Below, piece by piece: positions 41,201-52,303 of a DNA stretch of 64,000 nucleotides. The DNA comes from Dromaius novaehollandiae (Eukaryota > Chordata > Aves > Casuariiformes > Dromaiidae). The stretch lies in assembly GCF_036370855.1 (NCBI RefSeq), contig NW_026991372.1, forward strand, positions 712,063 to 776,062, given 5' to 3'. A model generated the notes under the pieces. It was not told where the DNA came from. It did no database searches and worked only from the letters and a program-made list of their open reading frames with translations. The translations under genes and the position numbers were made by a program. Numbering within the stretch: the stretch's first letter is position 1; each line of letters begins with the position of its first letter.

Positions 41201-44200
41201 AGTGTGCTCTGGACCCCTTTTTTCCACAGAATGGGGCCTCTAGCTCTCTTCTGGCCCCCCAGGCCCCTTAGACACCTTCTAGTCTCCTGGCAACCCCTCC
41301 AGATTTCTCCCTTCTTCCCCAGAAGCATTTTTGACAGTGTATACGCCATAGCACTCTTCTAGTGCACTCTTGAGCCCTCTTTACCACAGAATTGGGCCCC
41401 GCACCTCTCTTCTGGGCCCCGAGGCCCTTTAGACACCCTCTAGTTTCCTGGCAACCCCTGCAGATTTCTCCCTTCTTCCCCAGAGGCATTTCTTGACAGT
41501 GTAGGCGCCTTAGCACTCCTCTAGTGTGCTCTGGACCCCCCTTTTCCAAAGAATGGCCCCCCCCCCCCAGCACTCTTCGGGCCCCCAGACCCCTTAGACA
41601 CCCTGGAGTCTCCTTGCAATCTCTCCAGATTTCTCCCTTCTTCCCCAGAGGCATTTCTTGACAGTGTAGATCCCTTAGCACTGGTCTAGTGTGCTCTGGA
41701 CCCCTCTTTTGTACACAATTGTGACCCCCAGATATCTTTGGGTCCTGCACACCCCTTAGACACCCTCTAGTCTCCTCGCAACCCCTCCAGATTTCTCCCT
41801 TCTTCCCCAGAGGCATTTCTGGACCATGTAGACTCCTTAGCACTCGTCTAGTGCGCTCTGGAGTCCTCTGTTACACAGAATTGGGCCCCCCAGCTCTCTT
41901 CTGGACCCCCAGAGCCCTTAGACTCCCTCTAGTCTCCTCGAAACCCCTCCAGATTGCTCCCTTCTTCCCCAGAGACATTTCTTGACAGTATAGATGCCTT
42001 AGCACCCCTCTAGTGCACTCTGGACCCCTCTTTTCCACAGAATTGGGCCCCCCGGCTCTCTTCTGGCCCCCCAAAACCCTTAGACACCCTCTAGTCTCCT
42101 CGCAACCCCTCCAGATTTCTCCCTTCTTCCCCAGAGCCATTTCTAGACCATGCACACACCTTAGCACCCCTCTAGTGCACTCTGGACCCCTCTTTTCCAA
42201 AGAATAGGGCCCTCTAGCTCTCTTCTGCTTCCCCAGACCCCTTAGACACCCTCTAGTCTCCTCGCAACCCCTCCAGATTTCTCCCTTCTTCCCAGAGGCA
42301 TTTCTGAACCATGTAGACGCCTTAGCACCCCTCTAGTGCGCTCTGGACCCCTCTTTTCTATACAGTTGTGCCCCCCAGATATCTTTGGGACCTCCAGACC
42401 CCTTAGACCCCCTCTAGTCTCCTCGCAACCCCTCCAGATTTTTCCCTTCTTCCGCTGAGGCATTTCTGGACCATGTACACAGCTTAGCACCCCTCTAGCG
42501 CACTCTGGACTACTCTTTCCTACAGAATGGGGACCCCAGCTGTGTTTCGGACCCCCGGCCGGTTAGACACCCTCTAGTCTCCTCGCAACCCCTCCAGATT
42601 TCTCCCTTCTTCCCCAGAGACATTTCTTGACAGTGTAGATGCCTTAGCACCCCTCTAGTGCGCTCTGGACCCCTCTTTTCTACACAATTGTGCCCCCCAG
42701 ATATCTTTGGGACCTGCAGACCCCTTAGACACCCTCTAGTGTCCTCGCAACCCCTCCAGATTTCTCTCTTCTTCCCAGAGGCATTTCTGAACCATGTAGA
42801 TGCCTTAGCACCCCTCTAGTGCGCTCTGGAGCCCTCTTTATCACATAATTGGGCCCCCCAGCTCTCTTCTGGCCCCCCAGACCCCTTAGACCCCCTCTAG
42901 TCTCCTCGCAACCCCTCCAGATTGCTCCCTTCATCCCCAGAGGCATTTCCTGACAGTGTACATCCCTTAGCACCCCTGTAGTGTGTGCTGGAGCCCTCTT
43001 TTCCACAGAATGGGCCCCCCCAGCTCTCTTGTCGCCCCCATGCCCCTTAGACACCCTCTAGTCTCCTTGCAATCCCTCCAGATTTCTCCCTTCTTCCCCA
43101 GAGGCATTTATGGACCATGTAGATGCCCTAGCACCTCTCTAGTGCACTCTGGACCCCTCTTTTCCCCAGAATGCTCCCCCCAGCTATCTTCTGGCCCCTA
43201 GAGCCCTTAGACACCCTCTAGTCTCCTCACAACCCCTCCAGATTTCTCCCTTCTTCCCCAGAGCCCTTTCTTGAATATCTGCATGCCTTAGCACCCCTCT
43301 TCTGCACCCAGAACCCCTCTTTTCCACAGAATTGGGACACCAGCTCTCTTGTGGCGCCCCAGACCCCTTAGACATTTTCTAGTCTCCTCGCAACCCCTCC
43401 AGATTTCTCCTTTCTTTCCCAGAGCCATTTCTTGACAGTGTAGACCCCTTAGCACCCCTCTAGTGCACTCTGGACCCCTCTTTTCCACAGAATGGGGTCC
43501 CCCAGCTCTCTTCGGGCCCCTCAGACTCCTTGGACACCCTCTAGCCTCCTCACAACCCCTGCAGATTTCTCCCTTCTTGCCCAGAGGCATTTCTTGACCC
43601 TGTAGACACCTTTGCACCCATCTACTGCGCTCTGGATCCCTCTTTTCCACAGAATGCGGCCCTCCACCTCTCTTCTGGTCCCGCAGACCCCTTAGACACC
43701 CTCTAGTCTCCTCGCAACCCTTGCAGATTTCTCCCTTCTTGCCCAGAGCCATTTCTTGACCGTGTAGATGCCTTAGCACCCATCTAGTGTGCTCTGAACC
43801 CCTCTTTTCCACAGTGTCGGGCCCCCCAGCTCTCTTCTGGCCCCCCAGGCTCCTTAGACCCCCTCTAGTCTCCTCGCAACACCTCCAGATTTCTCCCTTC
43901 TTGCCCAGGGGTATTGCGTGATGATGTAGACGCCTTAGCAGCTCTCTGCTGTGCTCTGGACCCCTGTTTTCCATGGAATTGGGCCACCTGGCTGTCTTCT
44001 GGCCCCCTAGGCCCCTTAGACACCCTCTAGTCTCCTTGGCACCCCTCTAGATTTCTTCCTTCTTGCCCAGAGGCATTTCTTGACAGTGTAGACGCCTTAG
44101 TACCCCTCTAGTGCGCTCTGGACCCCTCTTTATCACAGAATGGGGCCCCGCAGCTCTGTTCTGGCCTTCCAGATGCCTTAGACACCCTCTAGTCTACTCG

Positions 44201-44330
44201 CAACCCCTCCAGATTTCTCCCTTCTTCCCCAGAGGCATTTCTTGACAGTGTAGACGCCTTAGTACCCTTCTACTGCGCTCTCAACGACTCTTTTCCACTG
44301 AATTGGGCCACCTGGCTGTCTTCGAGCCCT
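38281..44330. repeat. Satellite array, diverged monomeric section
   Basis: Same monomer family and orientation, but each monomer carries its own substitutions and no multi-kilobase copy is visible. Most units between 38443 and 40032 are 162 bp, which keeps a minus-strand frame open for 529 codons; this is a consequence of 162 being a multiple of 3. One local monomer duplication is clear (CACCACTCTAGTGGG at about 38600 and 38762). Poly-C and box variants become commoner toward 44 kb. Confidence 0.93.
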
Positions 44331-45480
44331 AATCCGATTAACCTTTTTTTTGCCTCAGAGCTCCATTTTGGATATCTAGAGTACTTTAGGACCCTGTTAG
44401 AAGCCTCAGAATTCCTGTTGAGCTTTTCTTCATGCTGTGGAGCCCTTTTTTGTTCCCCTACCAGACTTAGCAGCCCTCTGTTCTGCTTTGGCCTCATCTC
44501 TTGTGCTTTTATTTTTCTGTGCAGAGCTCTCTTTGTCCTCCAGACCCCTCAGCACCCCTCTAGTCCCCTCAGCAGGCTTGTAAAGGCCTTTGTCATGATC
44601 CAAAGCTGTGTTTTGGATCTCCAGTTCCCTTAGGACCCCCTATAGTGCACTGAGAACCCATCTGGAGGCCTTCGTTGTGCCCCACAGCCCTGTTTTGGTC
44701 ATCTGCATAGTATAAGAGCCTTCCTGTCTCCTCAGAGCACCTCCTGAAGTCAGTCACGTTAGCCAGTTTTGGTTTTTTTGCCTTTTAGTCCCCTTAGGAG
44801 CCTTCTGGTCTGCTCAGAACCACTCCTGGGGTGTGGTGCTTGTTCTGCACCAGAGCTGTTCTCTGGCTGCACAGCCCCCTTTGGAATTCTCTAGTCTCCT
44901 CAGAAGCCCTTCAGATTTCTTCCTTGTTCTCCAGAGTCATTCCTTGGCCATGCGGGCTGCTTAGCACCTCTCTAGTGGCCTCTGGACTACTCTTTTGTCC
45001 TTCCTTGTTCCCTAGAGCTGTCTTTTGGCTATTTCCTTTAGGAGTTATTTAGTGGTCTCAGAATTCTTCCTGAGCCCTCTCTTATGCCCTAGAGTGCTGT
45101 TTTCATTGTTTAGGTGCCTGAGTACCCATGTTTTCTTCTGAACCCCTTTGGAGGCTTTACTTGTTCTCTTCTGCCTTCTTTTAGTTGCTCTCTAGTCTGC
45201 GTAAGAGATATCTAATCTGCTCTGGATTCTTCTTTAGAGCTTTGTTGTGCTGCATAGACCTCTATTGGTCCTGTAGAGCTCTGAGGAACCCCTTTATTTT
45301 ACTCTGGACTACTCTGTCAGCCTTTCTTTTGTGCCTGAGCTCTGTTTTGGCCCTTTAGTCCTTGTGTGACCGCTGTCATCCATTCATAACTGCTTCTGGA
45401 AGCCTTTGTTGTGCCCCAGAGCCCTGCGTGGGTTCTCCAGCCCTCTTAGCATCCCTCTTCCCTCCTCGTGCGAGTCCTCC
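44331..45480. repeat. Degenerate satellite at the telomere-side edge of the array
   Basis: Boxes such as ctctagtcccctcag, cagatttcttccttgttctccagag and gttgtgccccagagccc are still recognisable, but full monomers no longer align. Recurrent 'tgtgcccca(c/g)agccctg...ttttgg' motifs suggest remnants of a shorter ancestral unit of about 80 bp. No gene is seen. Confidence 0.75.
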
Positions 45481-46020
45481 ACTTAGGCATACAGAGGTAG
45501 TATTCCCGTGGGGAACTCTCCATTCCACCCAGTGGCCCCGTTTTCTAAGCACTCTAGGTACTATACAGGAAATACCCCTGTTTGGAAGTACTCACATTAC
45601 AGAAGCAGCGTTGTTCCGGGGGGTTATTTAGATATCTTGGTTTGCCCTAGAGGAAATGCTGTCTTCCTACAACAGCTGTATTCAATACAGGTGTGAAGCA
45701 ATTAGAGCAGTGTGGTGTAGCGTTCCCTTTATAGGTTATGTGGAATCTTGTAGTTTTCTTTCTAAGCCTAAGCAGAACTGATTTCTAGTTTTCAGTGTAA
45801 AGGCTAGTGCTAGTTAGGGTAAAAGAATTTAATAACAGACCTCCTGGTATTATGGATACAGTATATGAAGTCTTAGTAACAAAGAAGATGGTCCATTTTA
45901 TCGAAGAGGTCTGTTTAGCCTTTCTGTGCTCTGCAGCCTAGCTACAGAGTGGAAGCAAAAGCCTTGCTCTTCCCTAGCCCTCTGTCTTTATGGCTGGCAG
46001 TGCTTTGCCCCTCCCCTTCC
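45481..46020. other. Unique spacer between satellite and promoter
   Basis: The satellite signal fades by about 45480 and the sequence becomes unique and less GC-rich. I see no ORF of note, tRNA or mobile element. The last 60 bases are pyrimidine-rich (CCCCTCCCCTTCCC near 46010) and may belong to the adjoining promoter. Confidence 0.5.
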
Positions 46021-46040
46021 CAGGGCTTGTGGGTCGGGCA

Positions 46041-46097
46041 GTGGGCGGGGCTAGGGGTACATAAACCGAGGGCCTGGTGGCAGGGAGTTCATTCTGC
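46041..46097 (+). promoter_or_regulatory. Predicted Pol II core promoter: GC box, TATA-like box, Inr
   Basis: A GC box (GGGCGGGGC, about 46043-46051) is followed by a TATA-like TACATAAA at 46059-46066 and an initiator TCATTCT centred on A46091. The TATA-like element to Inr A distance is 32 bp, the normal spacing. TCATTCT fits YYANWYY at every position. The direction is toward the telomere. A CpG-containing 5' region follows (46290-46350). The TATA element is non-consensus, so strength is uncertain. Confidence 0.6.
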
Positions 46098-46143
46098 GTT
46101 TGCTGTCCTTTGGGGTTAGTGGTCTGAACTTGTCTCGGCGAAT

Positions 46144-46214
46144 AGCAGCATTTGCAGAAGCAAAGCTATCCAGGAAGAGTTATTGCTGCATTTGGAGATG
46201 CAAAGGCTGTTCCT
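46144..46214 (+). repeat. Imperfect ~42-bp direct repeat in the 5' exon
   Basis: AGCAGCATTTGCAGAAGCAAAGCT is echoed by TGCTGCATTTGGAGATGCAAAGGCT about 42 bp later, just upstream of the possible start codon. No function is evident. Confidence 0.5.
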
Positions 46215-46232
46215 TAAGATTAGAGCAACGGG

Positions 46233-46547
46233 ATGGCTGAAGGTGGAGCCGTAAGCCTGCCAGAAAAATCGCTTAAAGCAGGCAGTTTCGGTTTTGCGTC
46301 GGTGTCTCGGCGCGGGGCGTTCAGGGGTGGAAGAGGGCTTTCGCGTCTGCAGTCGTATCTTTTGTTAACCATCAGTATTGTTTTGTTGCGTTTTTGTGTT
46401 TATTGCGGAAGGGATGCAGCTTCATCGCTCGGCTGTTTGAAGATGATGACACTCGAAGAATTGTTTGTCCCTCAGCTGGATTGCAGAGAAAAGGACAGAA
46501 CAGGGGTCCCCGGAAAACATTTCCATCTACGTTTCTGCTCTACGTAG
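46233..46547 (+). CDS. Possible small ORF in the 5' exon, 104 codons, unknown function
   Basis: This is the first sizeable ATG-started frame after the predicted start site. The ATG has G at -3 and G at +4, a good Kozak context. Residues about 1-40 are basic and Ser/Gly-rich. Residues about 41-58 (SYLLLTISIVLLRFCVYC) form a membrane-like hydrophobic stretch. The remainder is polar with two further cysteines. It overlaps another open frame (46394-46684, no ATG start) that ends at a possible donor GAA|GTGAGT at 46681. I do not recognise the protein. With no second copy or homologue to compare, it may be a chance ORF. Confidence 0.25.
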   Translation: MAEGGAVSLPEKSLKAGSFGFASVSRRGAFRGGRGLSRLQSYLLLTISIVLLRFCVYCGRDAASSLGCLKMMTLEELFVPQLDCREKDRTGVPGKHFHLRFCST

Positions 46548-47090
46548 TGCTTGTGTGCCTTATGTCCAGTAATGTGGATGCATGTGAGATATCGTTCTCG
46601 TCAGCTACTGTGGTTTCCGGCTTGCTTGCCGGATGTTCTGCTGCTCCTCAGAAATATTGTCAGCTCTGTTCCAAGAGGAAGTGAGTAAGTTTTTTTTGTA
46701 GTATGCAGAGTTATGGAAGAATCTAGACTTTATGTGAAGAGTGTGAAGAGCCAAGTGAGCATTCTTCCTGCCTGGAAGTGCAGTATGATGAGAAAGGAAG
46801 TCACATCTTTGGAAACTAAGTGCAGCTGTGAGTAAGTCCATGTGTCTGAAGGGGTCAAAAAGCAACCTCCTGCAAGCTAACGAATTCACCTCTTTTCTTG
46901 TCCAAGCCTCAGTGCTGAGAGAGGAAAAAAAACTGCTGGCCTTCTCGGGACCGGCAGGAAGCAGTTTGCAGTCTCGCCCGGCAGCTCTTTTCTTTCATCT
47001 GTGCCTGCGAACCCACTGCCATCTGCTCTTTTGTGGCTCTGCTTCTGACTCCTACCGTGGCTTCTGGGGCTGTCCGCTTTGCTTTTTCAG

Positions 47091-48902
47091 ATACCTTGCG
47101 GGCCTTTTCCAGGCATGCCTGAGGATTTGAGGTGAGGTAGAATGGGTGAGTGTAATGGCATGTCAGTTGTTTTACGGCTAGTCCGCAGTGCCTAGGAGAA
47201 GAGTAATTTTGTTGTTTTGTTTTTTGCAGGTGTCATGGGATTACTTTCAGTCAGGATGTGGGAGTATCGCTTTGGCGCGGTGCAGGTGAATGGAGCGACA
47301 ACGGCGGTTTGGAGAGGCACGCTCTTGCAGATGAGCATGGAGGTGCCCGGCATGGGGTGTGACTGCTTGCGCTCTGGTTTGGCAGGTGATGAAGGTGAGC
47401 GAAGGAAGATTAGAGAGGATGTGGCTGCCATTGAGTGATGCCTCTTAAGGATCAAAAGTGACCTGACCGCCCCACCCGCCCCCAGCCCTGGAAAAGCTAA
47501 GGTGAGGGGCAAAGGGTGTTGGGGTTGTCTTCATTCTGTGCATGCGTGCTGATATTCAGTGTAGTAGGGAGGGCTGCTCTGGATGAGTGGTGTGTGAGGC
47601 AGAGGTGGTGGGGTGCCCATGGCAGAAAGTGAGGGTGTGGTACGTAGGGCAGCTCCAGCCTGTGTCTGTGTTGTGTAGTCTATGTGGTGTGTGTTATAGC
47701 TGTGCTATCTTTTGCTCAGGTCTTGATGTTGCTCTTGTTCTTTGTGCTCAAGGAGCACAGCCCACGCTCCACAGCGCCATCGCGGCAGGCATCCGCTGTC
47801 TTTTGCCTGGCCTCAGTCATCGGCATCGCTCCAGCGGATCGCGTCTCGTCCCGTGCGGGCAGCCAAAAGGGGCGGTCCGTCGCTCCGGCTTTGCATTGTG
47901 ACCATTTGCGGCCGCTCATCTTCGGGGCCATTGTCGAGGCCTTTTTGCCTGCCCCTCTTCTGTTTCTGCTCTTGTTTTTCATCTTCTTGGCATGCTTTCA
48001 GGGTTCTTCCCTGTATCGCCGCAGCCTCGGGTCTTCCCGGCCGGGTGCTTCGGCATCGGTCGTCCCAGCTTTGCGGGCCGCTTTCTATCCCGGGCAGTGG
48101 CGTTTGACTCTTTTCTGGGCTCATCCGGAGCAGCAGAGCTGCACGGTCATGGCATCGTAGGGCTTTCTGGCTGGTAGCATCTTATGCGTGGGAATAGTTC
48201 TTTTTGCGTACGGCTTTCCTGCATGTTTGTGTCTGATGCTTGTACCTATGTGTGTTTGTTTTGTGTCTAATGCTTGTCTGTGTGTGTGGGGCTGGAGCTG
48301 CTTTGCCTGCGGTTATTAGCAGTGGTAGCGTATGGAGTGTGGCAGTGATGGCCCGGAATGGTGATCGGTCAGTGTCTGTGTGCTCCAGTTTATGTTGCTT
48401 TTTGCAGATGCTGAGCAGTGTTCCGAGTGGGTGCAAGGGAGCTGGAAGGAAGGGGCATGCCCCAAGAAGGTGAGCTAGAGATTTGGTTTTGGAAGGAGAG
48501 TGTTGCGGTCAGTGGGTTGCCCGGTTAATTTTTGCTTTGTGCTTGTAGGTGTGGAGCCTTGGGGGGAGCAGGTCGCTCACATCCAGGAGGAGCTGGGCGA
48601 GGTGAGCATCAGTCTGGGTGAGGACGTAGAGCCCGGCGTAGGGCCGTCATCTCATCGGCGTCGTCCCCATCGCCCGGCGCCGTTCCTGTTTTACAGGTGT
48701 GTGGCAGACCTCGGCGTGGGGAGCCGTAGCCCGGCAGTTGGGACGGGAGAGCGGAGCAGGTAAAGGTATTGTAGCGAGGTAATGTTGTGCATGGGGTGTG
48801 GTTTTTGGCATGACCTCAAGGTGTGGTCTTCTCGCTGGTTTTGCAGGCATTACAGGAAGTTTTGGAGAGGAGAAGGTGAGCGGCAACGAGCAGCCTGAGC
48901 AG
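47091..48902 (+). other. Exon cassette unit 1 (exons A-B-C-D-E-F-G-H)
   Basis: Full-length cassette. Exon-like segments with flanking AG and GT: A 47091-47131 (41 bp), B 47230-47285 (56), C from 47386, D from 47720, E 48408-48469 (62), F 48549-48601 (53), G 48697-48759 (63), H 48847-48902 (56; inner alternative donor at 48876). Joined A-B-C stay in one frame (phase 0 to 2, 2 to 1, then 1), giving motifs CGPFPG and RCHG and ending at a TGA in C. E read from phase 1 gives a Cys/Trp-containing peptide beginning DAEQCSEWVQGSW. Segment D continues into a CpG-rich block (47.78-48.15 kb). I assign no function. Confidence 0.6.
48549..48763 (+). CDS. Possible read-through ORF across segments F-G, unit 1
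   Basis: One frame stays open through F, the short F-G spacer and G, ending at a TAA in the G donor (GTAAAG). It reads GVEPWGEQVAHIQEE at the start and CVADLGVGS in G. The homologous frame in unit 2 is also open, with no indels. About half the codon differences between the two copies are synonymous, more than random change would give. It has no ATG of its own in F, so it would need splicing or be an exon with a retained intron. Confidence 0.25.
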
Positions 48903-48994
48903 GTGAGAAGGGAAGCTTGTCTGCCTGAGTTTTATTATGCGGTAGGGTGCTGCTGGGCTGCCTCTCGGTGATGTGTTTTGTTCTGCTTTTTCAG

Positions 48995-50782
48995 GTACGG
49001 TGCGGGCCTTTCCCAGGCGTGGCTGAGGATTTGAGGTGAAGTAGAATGGGTGCGTATAATGGTGTGGCAGTAGTTGTAGGGCTAGTCCGTACTGTCTAGC
49101 AGAAGAGTAGTTTTGTTGTTTTGCTTTTTCCAGATGCCACGGGCAGCGTCACAGCCACAATGCTGGAGCGTGGCTTTGGCACAGTACAGGTGAGTGTGAT
49201 GACAATGGTGGTTTGGAGGAGGGTGTTCTCGCAGATGTGGCTGGAGCTGACCGGCAAGGGGGTCACTGCTTGTGCTCTGGTTTGGCAGGTGATAAAGGCA
49301 ACTGTGGTGACTGAAGGGAGATCAGCGCGGATGCGGCTGCCATTGAGGATGGCTCTTGAGGAGCGATGGTGATGCCCAGCATTTGAACAGTTAAGTTGAG
49401 GGGCAAAGGGTATCAGGGGTGTCTTAACTCTGTGTGTGTGTGCACGCTGATGTTCAGTGTAGAGCGGAGGGCTGTTCTGGATGAGTGGGGTATGTGTGAG
49501 GCAGAGGTGGTGAGGTGCGCATGGCAGAAAGTGAGGGTGCGGTAGGCGGGGCAGCTCCAGCCTGTGTCTGTGTTGTTGTGTAGTCTATGTGGTGTGTGTT
49601 GTAGCTGTGCTATCTTTTGCTCAGGTCTTGATGTCGCCCTTGCTCTTTGTGCTCAAGGAGCACGGCCTACACTGTGGAGCGCTAGCATTGTAGGCCTCTG
49701 TCATGTTTTGCTGGCTTGACTCATCAGTATCGTACCCACGGATGGTGTCTCGTCACGTGCAGGCAGCCGAAGGGGGCGGTCCGTGCCTCCGGCTTTGCAT
49801 CGTGCCCATCGATCTTTGCGGCCACCGTCGAGGCCTCGTCGGCCGCTCTTGTTCCGAGGCCGGTCTTGTTTTGCGTCTCACCGGTGCCCTTTCAGGGTTT
49901 TCTTCCCTGCGTCATCACGGCCTCAGGTCTTCCTTGCTGGCCTCTTCCGCATGGCCGTTCCTTGCTTTGCCGGCCGCTTTCCATCCTGGGTGTTGACATC
50001 TTAGTCTTTTCTGGGCTCGTCCAGAGCATCAGAGCCGCAGGGCTGTGGTGTCATCAGATACCATGTGGAACGCATTGGAATAGTTCTTTTTGCATAGGGC
50101 TTTCCTTCATGTTTGTGTCTAATGTTTTTTTTTTTTTTTGTCTGTCTGTGTGTGTTTGGAGCTGCCTTGCTTGTGGGTGTTAGGAATGGTGGTGTGCGGA
50201 GTGTGTCAGTGATGGACTGGAATGGTGATTTGTCAATGTCTGTGTGCTCCACTTTATGTTGTTTTGTTTTGTTGTTTTTTGCAGATGCTGAGCAGTGTTC
50301 TGAGTGGGCCCAAGGGAGCTGGAGGAAGAAAGTGGCATGCCCCAAGAAGGTGAGCTAGAGATTTGGTGTTGGAAGGAGAGTGTTGCGGTCAGTGGGTTGC
50401 GCGGTCAATTTTTGCTTTGTGCTTGTAGGCGTGGAGCCTTGCGGGGAGCAGGTCGCTCACATCCAGGAGGAGCAGGATGAGGTGAGCATCAGTTCGGGAG
50501 CGGACGTAGAGCCCGGCGTAGGACCATCACCTCGTCGGCGCTGTCCCCGTCGCCCAGCGCCGTTCCTGTTTTACAGGTGTGTGGCGGACCTCGGTGTGGG
50601 GAGCTATAGCCCAGCAGTTGGGATGGGAGAGCGGAGCAGGAAAAGGTGTGGGAGCGAATGCCTGATGTGGATGGGCTGTGGTGTTGCGGGCATCGCCTGA
50701 GCACGTGATTTCTCTCTGTGCTTGCAGGTTTTGCGGGAAGTTGTGGAGAGAAGCAGCTGAGTGCTGAGAAGAGCCTGAGCAG
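48995..50782 (+). other. Exon cassette unit 2 (A-B-C-D-E-F-G-H)
   Basis: Tandem copy of unit 1; exon A starts 1,904 bp after A1. Segments: A 48995-49035 (41), B 49134-49189 (56), C from 49289, D from 49625, E 50285-50349 (65, one extra codon relative to unit 1), F 50429-50481 (53), G 50577-50639 (63), H 50728-50782 (55). The A donor is GTGAAG. The G donor is lost (GCAG|GA instead of GT). C meets an early TGA in the A-B-C frame. H is one base shorter than in unit 1, which changes the phase into the next exon A. Confidence 0.6.
50429..50700 (+). CDS. Possible read-through ORF across segments F-G, unit 2
   Basis: Homologue of the unit 1 F-G frame. It starts GVEPCGEQVAHIQEE and retains CVADLGVGS. 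Because the G donor is mutated (GTAAAG to GAAAAG) the unit 1 stop is also lost and the frame runs on to a TGA near 50700. No known domain is recognised. Confidence 0.22.
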
Positions 50783-50873
50783 GTGAGTGGGGGAGCTTGT
50801 TGGGTCTGATTTTATTGTGGGGTGGGTGGTGTTGGGCTGCCTCTTGGTGATGCCTTTTGCTCTGCTTTTTCAG

Positions 50874-52212
50874 GTCTGCTGTGGGCCTTTCCCAGGCGTG
50901 GCTGAGACTTTCAGGTGAGTGGATCGGAGCTGGATGTTGTAGGGCTGGTGAGCGCTGCCTGGCAGAAGAGTCACTTTGTTATTTTGTTTTTTTCCAGGTG
51001 CCACGGGCTTCCCCCCGGGCAGGATGTTGGCGTTTGGAGTTGTTGCGGTGCAGGTGAGTGGAGCGCCGATGGCGCTTTGGTGGAGGGTGCCCTTGCAGAT
51101 GGGGATGGAGCTGACTGGCAAGAGAGTGACTGCTTGTGCTCTGGTTTGGCAGGTGATGAAGGCAAATGTGGTGAGCAAAGGAAGATCAGTGTGGATGCGG
51201 CTGCTGCTGAGGATGGCTCTTGAGGACCGGTGACCTACAGCACTGCCACAGTTAAGTTGAGGGGCAAAGGGTGTTGGGGCATCCTCAGTTTCTGTGTATG
51301 TGTGTGTGCGTGCTGATGTTCAGTGTAGAGTGGAGGGTTGTTCTGGATGAGTGGTGTGTGTGAGGCAGAGGCAGTGGGGTGTGCATGGCAGAAAGCGAGG
51401 GTGGGTGTCAGGCAGGGCAGCTCCAGCCTGTGTCTGTGTTGTTGTGTAGTTTATGTGGTGTGTGTTGTAGCTGTGCTATCTTTTGCTCAGGTCTTGATGT
51501 TGCTCTTGCTCTTTGTGCTCAAAGAGCACAGCCTATGCTCTGCAGCGGTAGCGTGGCAGGCATCCATTGTCTTTTGCCTGGCCAGACTCATCAGCGTTGC
51601 TCCAATGGACTACATCTTGTTCTGCACAGGCAGCTGAAAGGGGCAGTCTGTCACTGTGACTCTGCATTGTGGCCGTTTGCAGTGTAGTCATAGTCGCGGC
51701 CATCGTCGAGGCCTCATCGGCCGCACCTCTTCCGGGGCCGCTCTTGTTTTGCGTCTCGCTGGCGCCCTTTCAGGGTTTCCTTCCCTGTGTCATCATGGCC
51801 TCGGGTCTTTCTTGCCAGCCTCCTCTGCGTCAGTCTTCTGAGCTTTGCCGGTCCCTTTCCATCCTGGGCATTGACGTTTGACTCTTTTCTGGGCTTGTCC
51901 AGAGCCTAGGCCCTACGATGCCACCACTGTGTGGCTCTTCCTGGCCAGTAGTGTCTTATGTGTGGGAACAGGTTTTTTTTGTGTAGGGCTGTCCTCTGTG
52001 TTTGTGTCTGCTGTTTGTTTGTCTGTGTGTTTTTGGGGCTGGAGCTGCCTTGCCTGTGGGTGTTAGCCATGGTGGTGTGTGGAGTGTGTCCGTGATGGAC
52101 TGGAGTGGTGGTGTTGCAGGCATCGTCTGAGTGTGTGATTTCTCTCTGTGCTTGCAGGTTTTGCGGGAAGTTGTGGAGAGAAGCAGCTGAGTGCTGAGAA
52201 GAGCCTGAGCAG
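50874..52212 (+). other. Exon cassette unit 3 (A-B-C-D-H; E-F-G deleted)
   Basis: Segments: A 50874-50914 (41), B 50998-51053 (56), C from 51153, D from 51491, H 52158-52212 (55). The A-B-C frame is open for about 55 codons to a TGA, with motifs CGPFPG, RCHG, CGAGDEGKCGEQ and an alanine-rich end. About 450 bp carrying E, F and G are absent: the unit-2 sequence around 50210 is joined directly to that around 50670. Confidence 0.6.
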
Positions 52213-52303
52213 GTGAGCGGGGGAGCTTGTTGGGTCTGATTTTATTGTGGGGTGGGTGGTGTTGGGCTGCCTCTCAGTGATGCCTTTTTCTCTGTTTTTT
52301 CAG

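Noticed and set aside
1-44330. CRISPR-like array
   Set aside because: Repeats are head-to-tail 162/163-bp satellite monomers without short identical repeats separated by unique spacers, and the DNA is vertebrate.
1-44330. Identity with a known avian 41-bp repeat family
   Set aside because: The quarter-monomer length is close to 41 bp, but I cannot verify sequence identity from memory, so no family name is assigned.
46394-46684. Second 5' ORF ending CSKRK
   Set aside because: It lacks an ATG start, and joining it through the donor at 46681 to exon A gives an early stop, so I did not call it a gene.
47716-48124. Minus-strand ORFs of 88-103 aa over cassette unit 1
   Set aside because: They lie opposite the CpG-rich D segment; splice and poly(A) signals are all on the plus strand and the frames are not kept in the other cassettes.
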